A stretch of 21,348 nt of DNA, from contig JASHXJ010000131.1 of assembly GCA_030043595.1 (NCBI GenBank), positions 1 through 21,348 of the forward strand. The letters run 5' to 3'. This stretch comes from Trebonia sp. Its GTDB lineage: Bacteria; Actinomycetota; Actinomycetes; Streptosporangiales; Streptosporangiaceae. Positions 13,503 to 20,833 of this stretch are shown here, piece after piece. The notes under the pieces are model-generated. The model saw only the letters and a program-made list of their open reading frames with translations, made no database searches and was not told the origin of the DNA. The position numbers and the translations under genes are program-made. Every line of letters begins with the position of its first letter. The first letter of the stretch is position 1.

Positions 13503-14834
13503 ATGGGTCGTACCGGGCATGCCCTCCGCGTCACCGTGATCGGGACCGGATACCTTGGCCTGACGCATGCCGTCTGCATGGCGGACCTGGGACACCAGGT
13601 TCTCGCCATCGACGTGGACTCGGGCAAGATCGCCAAGGCCGCGCGCGGCGAGGTACCGTTCTTCGAGCCCGGCCTCGAGCCGCTGCTCCGCAAGAACCTC
13701 GACGCTGGGCGGCTGCGCTTCACCACCTCCTTCGCCGACGTGGGCGAGTCCGGCGACGTGCACTTCTTGTGTGTCGGGACGCCGCAAGGCGAGGGCGGGC
13801 ACGCTGACTTGAGCTATCTGCGCTCCGCCGTCGATACGCTGGCGCCGCACTTGTCCAGGCAGACCCTGATCGTCGGGAAGTCGACGGTGCCGGTCGGGAC
13901 CGCGCGGGAGCTGCTGGCCAGGGCGCGCGCGGCGGCACCCGCGGGCGATGGCGTCGACCTGGCGTGGAACCCCGAGTTCCTTCGCGAGGGGTACGCCGTG
14001 CAGGACAGTCTCACCCCCGACCGCATCGTGTTCGGCGTGGCTTCCGGCCAGGCGGAACGGATCCTGCGCCAGGTGTTCAGCACGCCGCTCGCCAGGGGGA
14101 TCCCCGGATTGACCATGGACCTCGAGACGGCGGAGCTCGTCAAGGTCGCGGCGAACTCGTTTCTCGCCACCAAGATCTCGTTCATCAACGTGATGGCCCA
14201 GATGTGCGAGGCGACAGGCGCGGACGTGCTCAAGCTCGCCGACGCGATCGGCTTTGACGAGCGGATCGGCCGCAAGTTCCTCTCGCCAGGTCTCGGCTTC
14301 GGCGGCGGCTGCCTGCCGAAGGACATCCGCGCTTTCCGGAGCACGGCCGCGGACAACGGTGTCGGCTTGCTCGTCGACCTGCTGACCACGGTCGATGCGA
14401 TTAACCTGGGCCGCCGCGACCGCGTCTTCGAGCTGGCTCGGGAGGCCGTGGGCGGTGACCTGGCCGGCAAGCGCGTCGCAGTCCTGGGCGTGGCGTTCAA
14501 GCCCAACAGCGATGACATCAGGGATTCACCCAGCCTGGACATCTGCGCACGGCTCTCGGCCGGGGGGGCGCTGGTCTCCGCACACGACCCGGTGGCAATG
14601 CCGAACGCGGCGAGAACCCGGCCGGACGTTAGATATGCGGACTCCGTGCACGAAGCGGCGGAGAACGCCGAAGTCGTGCTGCACCTGACCGAGTGGTCCG
14701 ACTACCGGGCCATCGACCCGTCGGGGCTGGCGGAGGTCGTCGCCAGGCCGGTGATCGTCGACGCCAGGTGCACGCTCGACGCCGGCCTGTGGCGGTCCGC
14801 TGGCTGGTCGGTTCACGTTCCCGGGCAGCCATGA
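13503..14834 (+). CDS. UDP-glucose 6-dehydrogenase (UDP-glucose/GDP-mannose dehydrogenase family)
   Basis: A 443-residue NAD-dependent enzyme that oxidises a nucleotide sugar at C6 in two steps, most likely UDP-glucose to UDP-glucuronate. The N-terminal Rossmann motif is VTVIGTGYLGL (10-20). EPGLEPLL (55-62), GTPQGEGG (92-99) and KSTVPVGT (126-133) follow, with Lys214 and Asn218 in ELVKVAANSFLATK and catalytic Cys270 in GFGGGCLPKD. The C-terminal domain has AVLGVAFKPNSDDIRDSP. All active-site residues are present. The ATG at 13503 has GAGGG 6 nt upstream. It is divergent from rmlA and suggests the polymer contains an acidic sugar beside rhamnose. GDP-mannose or UDP-N-acetylhexosamine dehydrogenase are alternatives that sequence alone does not exclude. 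Confidence 0.92.
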   Translation: MGRTGHALRVTVIGTGYLGLTHAVCMADLGHQVLAIDVDSGKIAKAARGEVPFFEPGLEPLLRKNLDAGRLRFTTSFADVGESGDVHFLCVGTPQGEGGHADLSYLRSAVDTLAPHLSRQTLIVGKSTVPVGTARELLARARAAAPAGDGVDLAWNPEFLREGYAVQDSLTPDRIVFGVASGQAERILRQVFSTPLARGIPGLTMDLETAELVKVAANSFLATKISFINVMAQMCEATGADVLKLADAIGFDERIGRKFLSPGLGFGGGCLPKDIRAFRSTAADNGVGLLVDLLTTVDAINLGRRDRVFELAREAVGGDLAGKRVAVLGVAFKPNSDDIRDSPSLDICARLSAGGALVSAHDPVAMPNAARTRPDVRYADSVHEAAENAEVVLHLTEWSDYRAIDPSGLAEVVARPVIVDARCTLDAGLWRSAGWSVHVPGQP

Positions 14835-14837
14835 CAT

Positions 14838-14876
14838 CCCGGCGCGGTCTGCTTGCAGTCTGATAGCCCCGCCGGG
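14838..14876 (+). terminator. GC-rich stem-loop just after the sugar dehydrogenase gene
   Basis: CCCGGCG (14838-14844) pairs perfectly with CGCCGGG (14870-14876) around a 25-nt loop, beginning 3 nt after the stop codon. There is no T-run, so termination is only a suggestion from position. Confidence 0.3.
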
Positions 14877-14988
14877 TGAGGCAGTTCGACGACAGGCCGT
14901 TCGGGGGACCGCTCGTTCTGGCAGTCTGGGATGTGCAATCTCGGCCGACGGTCCGCTTTATCCGCCTGGATAGACGGGAGCGATCACC

Positions 14989-16497
14989 ATGAGGAAAGGC
15001 ACGCTCGTCGCTGCCATAGGAGTGCTGGCGGTGGCCTGCTCGGCCTGTTCTGGGTCGTCCGACAGCCCTGCGGTCGGGCATCCCGGCACAACCAGCCTCG
15101 GTCCCGGCGCAGCGGCCTCGGGCTCTGTGTCCTCGTCGGCGGCCACCGTGCCGTCCGGCGCCAACTGGACGGTCTACCACGGCAATGCTGAGGCGACCGG
15201 CGTCCAGGCCGCGCAGATCAAGCTGCTCCCGTCACGGCAGGCCTGGATTTCGCCGATCCTGGACGGACAGCTGTACGGCGAGCCGCTCGTAGCTGACGGC
15301 CGCATCGTCGCGGCGACCGAGAATGACACCGTCTACGTGATGGCCGCGCGCACCGGGCACATTCTGTGGTCTCGCCACCTGGCGAACCCAGTGCCATCCG
15401 GTGACCTGCCGTGCGGAGACATCTCGCCCGTGGTCGGCATTACGGGCACCCCGGTGATCGACCTGGCACGCCACGAGATCTTCGTCGACGCGGACACCTT
15501 GATAAAAGGCCCCTCTTCCTCGGGGGGCGTGGAGGCGTCGCACCGCCTGTTCGGGCTCGACTTGTTCACGGGCAAGGTGGAGCTGAGCCAGTCGGCGATG
15601 CCCAGCGCTGGCGAGGACCAGCTCGCGCAGTTGCAGCGGCCAGGGCTGACGCTCGACCACGGTCGCGTGGTCATCGCCTACGGCCAGAACTTCGGCGACT
15701 GTCCCGGCCCGAACGGTCCCGCTCACGGCTACGTCGTCTCGATCCCGGAGACGGGAGGGCCGCTGGACTATTTCCAGATCGGCAGCGGCAAGGACCGGGG
15801 AGCGGTATGGATGGGCGGCAGCCCTCCGGTCGTCGACCCTCAGGGGAACATCTACGTGGCCAGCGCTGATGGCTACAACCTCGGTGCCGGCCAGCCGTAC
15901 GACGACAGCGACGCAGTGCTCGAGCTGTCGCCGACCATGCACCTCGAGTCGATCTTCTACCTGAGTGACTGGCAGCAGCTGAGCGGCGGCGACCTCGACC
16001 TCGGAACCGGGGACCCCGCGCTCGTGGACGGTTTCGTGTTCCAGATCGGCAAGACCGACATCGCCTACCTGCTGCGTCAGGGGCATCTCGGTGGCGAGGA
16101 TGGCGAGGTCGCGTCGCTTCCGGTGTGCCAGGGCAACCCTGACGGCGGACACGCGGTGATGGGCTCGGTCGTGTACGTACCCTGCCCGAACGGAGTGACG
16201 GCGATCAGGGTTTCGGCCAAGGCCCCGTACCTGAAGCAACTGTGGACCGACAATGACGGTGCTGGCGGCGGGCCGATTATCGCTGATGGGCTGGTCTGGA
16301 CGATTGGACACGACGACGCGGTGCACGGCCTCAACCCGGCCAACGGGAAGCAGGTCGTCTCGATTCCCTTCGGCGCGTTCGCGAACCACTTCCCGACGCC
16401 GACGGCCGCCGATGGCCTGCTGCTGCTTCCTGGCACCGACCAGGTGTTCGCCTTCATGGGTCCGGCCGGGCTGCCGCCGGCGCCCCCCGCCAGCTGA
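14989..16497 (+). CDS. Secreted lipoprotein with PQQ-like beta-propeller
   Basis: A 502-residue protein with a type II signal peptide: MRK, a short hydrophobic stretch and Cys17 (or Cys20), then a Ser/Gly/Pro-rich linker to about residue 50. The mature part is built from repeated beta-sheet blades such as LYGEPLVADGRIVAATEND, VYVMAARTGHILWSRHL, GTPVIDLARHEIFVDADT and GLNPANGKQVVSIPFGAF. Alternating 'visible value / constant W or G turn' strands are typical of PQQ-like or BamB-like propellers. Such proteins bind partners or small molecules outside the cell; no catalytic residues are evident. Several cysteines (in DLPCGD, GDCPG, PVCQGN, VPCPNG) could form disulfides. GGGAG lies 8 nt before the ATG. 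It is followed after 11 bp by an amidohydrolase, probably in one transcript. Confidence 0.85.
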   Translation: MRKGTLVAAIGVLAVACSACSGSSDSPAVGHPGTTSLGPGAAASGSVSSSAATVPSGANWTVYHGNAEATGVQAAQIKLLPSRQAWISPILDGQLYGEPLVADGRIVAATENDTVYVMAARTGHILWSRHLANPVPSGDLPCGDISPVVGITGTPVIDLARHEIFVDADTLIKGPSSSGGVEASHRLFGLDLFTGKVELSQSAMPSAGEDQLAQLQRPGLTLDHGRVVIAYGQNFGDCPGPNGPAHGYVVSIPETGGPLDYFQIGSGKDRGAVWMGGSPPVVDPQGNIYVASADGYNLGAGQPYDDSDAVLELSPTMHLESIFYLSDWQQLSGGDLDLGTGDPALVDGFVFQIGKTDIAYLLRQGHLGGEDGEVASLPVCQGNPDGGHAVMGSVVYVPCPNGVTAIRVSAKAPYLKQLWTDNDGAGGGPIIADGLVWTIGHDDAVHGLNPANGKQVVSIPFGAFANHFPTPTAADGLLLLPGTDQVFAFMGPAGLPPAPPAS

Positions 16498-16508
16498 GAC
16501 GGCGGCGG

Positions 16509-17780
16509 ATGAGCAGAACGGTCGTTTACGGCGGGCGCGTCTTCGACGGCACCGGCAGCCCGGTCGCCGATGGTGACGTGGCGTTCGAGGACGGGCGCAT
16601 CGTAGCGGTGGGCACCGGGCTGGACGGTGACGACGGCGTCGATGCCGGCGGGTGCACGCTCGTTCCGGGCTTGTTCGACTGTCACGTCCACGTGACCAGC
16701 TCGGGGACCGACTTCCTGCGGCGTCTGCAGCGGCCTTTCTCCTACCAGTTCTACGAGGCAGCCCGCAACCTTGCCGCCACCCTGGACTGCGGCATCACCA
16801 CCGTGCGGGACGCGGGCGGGGCAGACCTGGGCATTCAGCAAGCCGTCGACGACGGCCTCATCGACGGGCCGCGCATGCGCATCGCGATCACGATCCTGAG
16901 CCAGACAGCGGGCCACGGGGACGGCTGGCTGCCGTCGGGACTGGCCGCCCCGCTGCTGGTCGCCCATCCCGGCCGGCCGCCGGGAATCGTCGACGGCCCG
17001 GAGGAGATGCGCAAGCGGGTGCGGGAGATCATCCGCGCCGGGGCCAACGTCATCAAGGTGTGCACATCGGGCGGCGTGCTCTCCCCTCGCGATGATCCGC
17101 GGCACGCCCATTTCCGTCCCGACGAGCTGGCGGCGCTGATGGCCGAGGCCACCGCGGCCGGGCTGCCGGTCATGGCGCACGCCCTGGCGACCGACGGCAT
17201 CAAGGCTGCCGTGCGGGCGGGCGTCCGGTCCATCGAGCACGGGATCTATCTCGACGATGAGGCCATCGCGATGATGCTGGAGGCCGGAACGTGGCTGGTC
17301 CCGACCCTGACAGCGCCCGCAAGCGTGCTCGAGGCAGTCAGGGACGGCGCGCAGCTGCCCGATGGCGTGGCGGCCAAGGCCGAAGCCGTCATCGAAGCTC
17401 ACAACGCGTCGTTCGCCGCCGCCGCGGCAGCAGGCGTCAAGATAGCGATGGGGACTGACAGCGGCGTCGGGCCGCACGGGGGCAATCTCCGCGAGCTGGC
17501 GCTGATGGCCGCTGGCGGCATGAGCCCGCGCGACGTGCTGGTCGCGACGACAAGCTCGGCCGCCGAGCTGCTGGGCGTCCACGCCGACTCCGGGACGCTC
17601 ACCCCCGGCAAGCGCGCCGACATCGTCATCGTTGCCGGGGACGCATTCGATTTCGCCCGCCTCAAGGACAACATCCGCGCCGTCTACTCCGGCGGCAGGC
17701 TGGTGCGCGGCCAGCCCGTGGACCCGGCCCGGCGCCCGCCGCGAAACGACTCGTCAGGACCCGGTATCCGCAACCGGTGA
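16509..17780 (+). CDS. Metal-dependent amidohydrolase (imidazolonepropionase/prolidase-like)
   Basis: A 423-residue amidohydrolase-superfamily enzyme without a signal peptide, so cytoplasmic. The two-metal site is complete: His59 and His61 in DCHVHV, Lys183 in NVIKVCTSGG (the carboxylated lysine), His224 in VMAHA, His244 in SIEHGIYL and Asp317 in MGTDSG. The C-terminal strand LTPGKRADIVIVAGD is also typical. Close relatives include Xaa-Pro/Xaa-Arg dipeptidases and imidazolonepropionase-like enzymes of unknown substrate, so cleavage of a peptide or cyclic amide is the best general guess. It begins 11 bp after the propeller lipoprotein, with a GGCGG ribosome site, and is followed 71 bp later by a second propeller lipoprotein. 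The last 15-20 residues are basic, Pro-rich and probably disordered. Confidence 0.88.
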   Translation: MSRTVVYGGRVFDGTGSPVADGDVAFEDGRIVAVGTGLDGDDGVDAGGCTLVPGLFDCHVHVTSSGTDFLRRLQRPFSYQFYEAARNLAATLDCGITTVRDAGGADLGIQQAVDDGLIDGPRMRIAITILSQTAGHGDGWLPSGLAAPLLVAHPGRPPGIVDGPEEMRKRVREIIRAGANVIKVCTSGGVLSPRDDPRHAHFRPDELAALMAEATAAGLPVMAHALATDGIKAAVRAGVRSIEHGIYLDDEAIAMMLEAGTWLVPTLTAPASVLEAVRDGAQLPDGVAAKAEAVIEAHNASFAAAAAAGVKIAMGTDSGVGPHGGNLRELALMAAGGMSPRDVLVATTSSAAELLGVHADSGTLTPGKRADIVIVAGDAFDFARLKDNIRAVYSGGRLVRGQPVDPARRPPRNDSSGPGIRNR

Positions 17781-17851
17781 AAACGGCGCCGGGTACGGCG
17801 GCGCAGATGGTGTACTCATACGAATGGGAGGCCACTGGAGGGGGCTTGGCA

Positions 17852-18994
17852 ATGCGCGCGCTCGGCATGCGTTCCGCGTTCATTACCGCCTCGCTCGTCG
17901 TGCTGATCACGGGCGGCTGCGTGCCGCCGGACAGTACCGGCTACACCGCCGACGGCATGCTCAAGGCGGTGGCCGCCACCTCGGCCAGCAATGCCTGGGC
18001 CGTCGGCAACAACGCCCAGACGCCAGTCATCGTGCACTGGAACGGGAGCAAGTGGAGCAGCGTCACGGCCGGGGTCCCGGCGGCTGCCGCGCTGGAGGCG
18101 GTCGCCGCCAGTTCGCCCGCCAACGCCTGGGTCCTCGGCTCGACCCGCCCTGCCGGCAGCAAGTGGTCGACGCCGGTGATCTTGCAGTGGAACGGCCGGG
18201 CCTGGCGGGCGGTGCCCTCTCCCGTCCCATCGGACAGCTACCTGTCCTCGGTCTCGGTGACCTCGCCCGGCAACGCCTGGGCCGTCGGCCTTTACTTCAC
18301 CTCGCCCACGCACCTTCCCTCCACCGTCCGGCCGATCGCCCTGCACTGGAACGGCAGCGTATGGCAGCGGGTGCCGCTGCCCAGGCTGGCGGCGCCGGCC
18401 GGCGGGGGCGCGCAGCTCACCGGGGTGTCGGCGACCTCCGCCGGCAACGCGTGGGCCGCTGGCGTCTTCCTGTCCGACCAGGGGGACTATGCAGCAGGGT
18501 TCGTCCTGCACTGGAACGGCTCGTCCTGGAGCCAGGTGCCATCCGCCCCGGCCAGCGCCGGCGACCCCATCGCGGTAGCGGCCACCGCCACCGACTACGC
18601 GTGGCTGGCCGGCTCGGTGGCCGGGCTGTGGAACGGCCGCGACTGGACGACGGTGCCCATCCCGCTGGTGCAGACGCACTTCGGGGACCGAGGCGGACAG
18701 GTGAGCGCCCTGGCCGTGTCCGGGCACGTCGCCTGGCTGGCCGGAGACTACTGCACCACCGCACTGGCGTGCGCGAACGGCCAGCTGCTGCCGCTGCTGC
18801 TGCGCTGGACCGGCGCCGGGTGGCAGTTCACGCCCCCGCCGGCGAACACCGCCGTCATCTTCGGCCTGGCCGTGACCTCACCCACCAGCGCATGGGCGGT
18901 CGGCTACATGCCGCCGTACACATCGCAAGAGAAAGCGAGAATGGTCATCCTGCACTGGAACGGCAGCACGTGGGACTCGGCTGCGCCAGTTTGA
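17852..18994 (+). CDS. Lipoprotein with seven WNG-type propeller repeats
   Basis: A 380-residue protein from ATG 17852, chosen because GGAGGGG lies 7 nt upstream; the frame is open from 17777. A signal peptide (MRALGMRSAFITASLVVLIT) leads to Cys23 in ITGGC, so it is probably a lipoprotein. The rest is seven repeats of about 33-48 residues with the pattern L-x-A-V-x-A-T-S-x-x-N-A-W-A-V-G ... P-V-I-x-H-W-N-G-S-x-W-x-x-V. The fifth copy is shortened and the sixth reads RWTGAGW. Seven copies suggest a closed seven-bladed propeller, here facing the outside of the membrane. No enzyme motif is seen, so ligand or surface binding is the likely role. Repeats of this type are widespread and uncharacterised in soil actinobacteria. 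It converges on the alpha/beta hydrolase, 17 bp between stops. Confidence 0.85.
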   Translation: MRALGMRSAFITASLVVLITGGCVPPDSTGYTADGMLKAVAATSASNAWAVGNNAQTPVIVHWNGSKWSSVTAGVPAAAALEAVAASSPANAWVLGSTRPAGSKWSTPVILQWNGRAWRAVPSPVPSDSYLSSVSVTSPGNAWAVGLYFTSPTHLPSTVRPIALHWNGSVWQRVPLPRLAAPAGGGAQLTGVSATSAGNAWAAGVFLSDQGDYAAGFVLHWNGSSWSQVPSAPASAGDPIAVAATATDYAWLAGSVAGLWNGRDWTTVPIPLVQTHFGDRGGQVSALAVSGHVAWLAGDYCTTALACANGQLLPLLLRWTGAGWQFTPPPANTAVIFGLAVTSPTSAWAVGYMPPYTSQEKARMVILHWNGSTWDSAAPV

Positions 18995-19011
18995 CGAGCC
19001 TGCACCGACAG

Positions 19012-19860
19012 CTAACAGCAGATGCTGTCCAGGGCCGCGCGCACCGATCCGGGGCGTTCGAGCCAGGGAAGATGCCCGCAATCGGGCTCGACCCGGTGGC
19101 GGCCGCCGGGAATGAGCGCGGCGGTGCTGATGCCGTATCCGTTCGGGATCGGGCTGCCAGCGCCCAGCACCAGGACGGCCGGCATGCGCAGCGACGGCAG
19201 GCCGTGCTCGAGCGTCTTGCGCTCGAAGTGCCGCTGGATCGAGGAGAACGTCCCGGCGTGGCAATCGGTGGAAAGGCCCATGGGCGGCATCGGCGGAGCC
19301 TGCTCCGGCTTGGCGAAGTACCCGGGCCAGACGTTGGCCAGGGCCTGCAGGGCATCCTCCTCGGTGGCCTTGCCCGCTGCCTCTTTCTCTTGCAGCTCGG
19401 CTGCCCGCGCCAGCTGCGCAGGTGACATCCGGCTGGCCAGGTTCTGCGCCATGTCGGCGGCTCCGCCGTCAGGAATGGCGCCCAGCGGGTCGACCACTAC
19501 CAGGCCGAGCAGCCGGTCCGGGTGGGCGACCGCCAGGTGCATGGCCAGGTGCCCGCCCCAGGAGTGGCCGACGGCATAGGCGCGCTCGGCCCCGGCCGCG
19601 TCCAGGACGGCGACCGCGTCCGCGACATGCCGCTCGATGTCGAACGGCCCGGACGTGACCGACGGAGCCAGGCCGCGCTGCTGGTACCGGAGCACGCTGA
19701 AGCCATCCTGGAGCTCGGCAGCGAGCGACTGCGTGTAGTCCGACAGGCCGGGCCCGCCATGCAGGACAAGCACCCAGGGTCCGGAGCCGGCCTGCCACCC
19801 GACGATGCTTCCCTGTGGCACCTCGGCCCGCAGCTCGCGGCCGTGCTCACCGGGCGGCAT
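19012..19860 (-). CDS. Alpha/beta hydrolase, proline-iminopeptidase-like
   Basis: A 282-residue single-domain hydrolase without a signal peptide. It has the oxyanion motif LVLHGGPGLSDY (31-42), the nucleophile elbow GHSWGG with Ser100 and the late His263 in DCGHLPWLE. The HGGPG plus GHSWGG pair is that of proline iminopeptidases and related esterases. A charged lid insert (QEKEAAGKATEEDA, 157-170) follows the core strand. At the usual site of the acid, where relatives read G-x-x-D-P-I-P, this protein has GAGSPIP with Ser236, so the Asp must be elsewhere or lost. The ATG at 19860 has GGACGGGG 6 nt upstream; an in-frame stop precedes it. A perfect palindrome lies 34 nt upstream. The protein ends in Cys-Cys. 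Confidence 0.85.
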   Translation of the reverse strand: MPPGEHGRELRAEVPQGSIVGWQAGSGPWVLVLHGGPGLSDYTQSLAAELQDGFSVLRYQQRGLAPSVTSGPFDIERHVADAVAVLDAAGAERAYAVGHSWGGHLAMHLAVAHPDRLLGLVVVDPLGAIPDGGAADMAQNLASRMSPAQLARAAELQEKEAAGKATEEDALQALANVWPGYFAKPEQAPPMPPMGLSTDCHAGTFSSIQRHFERKTLEHGLPSLRMPAVLVLGAGSPIPNGYGISTAALIPGGRHRVEPDCGHLPWLERPGSVRAALDSICC

Positions 19861-19893
19861 CGCGAACCCCGTCCGCCGCCAGCCGAACCCTGC

Positions 19894-19922
19894 AACTCGT
19901 CATGTCACGATCATGACGAGTT
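19894..19922. promoter_or_regulatory. Perfect 11-bp-arm palindrome upstream of the alpha/beta hydrolase
   Basis: AACTCGTCATG (19894-19904) and CATGACGAGTT (19912-19922) are exact inverted copies around a 7-nt spacer (TCACGAT). It lies 34-62 nt before the hydrolase ATG and 88 nt after the lipoprotein stop. There is no T-run on the minus strand, so a dimeric-repressor operator is likelier than a terminator. Confidence 0.55.
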
Positions 19923-20009
19923 TGCCTGCCCGGCGCATCATTTTCAGCTGCGGTTGCTGGCGGCCACGATAGGGCCGGCCGGATCACTGCGCCTGCGCCC
20001 GCTCCCCCG

Positions 20010-20513
20010 CTACTTGACGTAGACCACATCGACCGGCGTTGTGCTCCCGGTGTTGAAGTTGCTGTCAACAAAATCGATCGAGGCCTTAACCGCCGTAATG
20101 CCTTCTGAGCACAGATAGTGATCGGGGATTGCCTTGTCGACGAGCGGGCTCAGTGATGCGAGTCCCTTGATCGGCGAGCTCATTGTCGTACGTACGTCCT
20201 GACTGCTGACACAGGTCTCAGTTCCCGTCGCCTCGATCTGGCCGCCGGGCAACCAGTTGGTGTACTCGACTGTTGCCGGGCCAGTCTGGAGGTAGGCGGC
20301 GGCCAGGGACCCTTGCACGTAGGAGTAGGCCACTCCATCCGGTTCGGCCACGATCAGGGCGACGTCCCCGGGGGGTGCCTGCATCGAGGACACCGAGGCC
20401 GGTGGCGGCGGAAGACTGCCGCCTGCCGCTGGCTCGGAGCGGGAGTTGCCGGAGGCGCAGCCGGTGACCAGGACCAGGACCACCACGCCAAGACAGACGG
20501 TGACCCGTTTCAT
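20010..20513 (-). CDS. Small lipoprotein of unknown function
   Basis: A 167-residue protein. The start at 20513 is chosen because GAGGAGAGG lies just upstream and the product then begins with a proper signal peptide, MKRVTVCLGVVVLVLVTGCA, with the lipobox VTGC and lipidated Cys19. The frame extends to 20771, but that part is not coding-like. After a Ser/Pro-rich linker (GGSLPPPPASVSS) comes a folded region of about 120 residues with two cysteines, in TETCVSSQ and HYLCSEG, that may form a disulfide. I do not recognise the family. It sits 149 bp upstream of the alpha/beta hydrolase on the same strand and divergent from an MFS gene, so it could be part of a transport or binding function. Confidence 0.75.
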   Translation of the reverse strand: MKRVTVCLGVVVLVLVTGCASGNSRSEPAAGGSLPPPPASVSSMQAPPGDVALIVAEPDGVAYSYVQGSLAAAYLQTGPATVEYTNWLPGGQIEATGTETCVSSQDVRTTMSSPIKGLASLSPLVDKAIPDHYLCSEGITAVKASIDFVDSNFNTGSTTPVDVVYVK

Positions 20514-20833
20514 ATGCCTCTCCTCGTGAAGAAGGGTCGGGAGAGTCTTCATAACATCCTGAAGCCGGACCGGGGATTGTAGATCGATCCATGTGAATCG
20601 GACCGTGGCTGAAAGCACCGCGCGATGGTGCGGGAAAGCGGTCGCGTTCGTGGCAGAGTCGGGGACTGCCGGGAGGCGGCACTGCTCGTTCGGGATAGGG
20701 ATCTTGATTTTCATCCGAACGAGGCGTAGCGGCTGTGCACGGGTTGCCTGGTCGCGGTGGTGGTGGTGCAATCAGGAGGTCTTCTGGCTGCGCGGGAGGC
20801 AGCCGGCCGGCGAGAAGCCTGGGGAGGAACTGG
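20514..20833. other. Divergent gap between the lipoprotein and MFS genes
   Basis: No supported gene in these 320 bp. It contains the lipoprotein ribosome site, a 5-bp hairpin GCACC-gcgcgat-GGTGC near 20617-20633, a longer inverted repeat at 20685-20723, a perfect AGGAGG at 20774-20779 with no ATG/GTG start at the right distance, and the MFS ribosome site. Confidence 0.5.
20685..20723. repeat. Inverted repeat CTCGTTCGG / CCGAACGAG
   Basis: Nine perfect bases per arm (20685-20693 and 20715-20723) with a 21-nt AT-richer centre. It lies about 110 nt before the MFS start and about 170 nt before the lipoprotein start on the other strand, a position suited to a shared operator. Confidence 0.45.

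Noticed and set aside
16077..17582. Minus-strand open frame of 501 codons opposite the amidohydrolase
   Set aside because: The opposite strand encodes a complete amidohydrolase metal site; this is an antisense shadow.
19007..19029. GACAGC / GCTGTC pair at the convergent ends of the propeller and hydrolase genes as a bidirectional terminator
   Set aside because: Only 6 bp per arm, most of it inside the hydrolase coding end, with no T-run.
17632..19425. Plus-strand open frame of about 600 codons across the amidohydrolase end, propeller lipoprotein and hydrolase
   Set aside because: GC-rich shadow frame, Arg/Ala/Gly-rich, and it conflicts with three well-supported genes.
20514..20771. N-terminal extension of the small lipoprotein beginning MHHHHRDQ
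   Set aside because: It would place the signal peptide and lipobox in mid-protein; a strong ribosome site directly precedes the ATG at 20513.
20774..20779. Perfect AGGAGG as the MFS ribosome site
   Set aside because: No ATG, GTG or TTG at a usable distance in the MFS frame; GGGGAGGA before GTG 20834 fits better.
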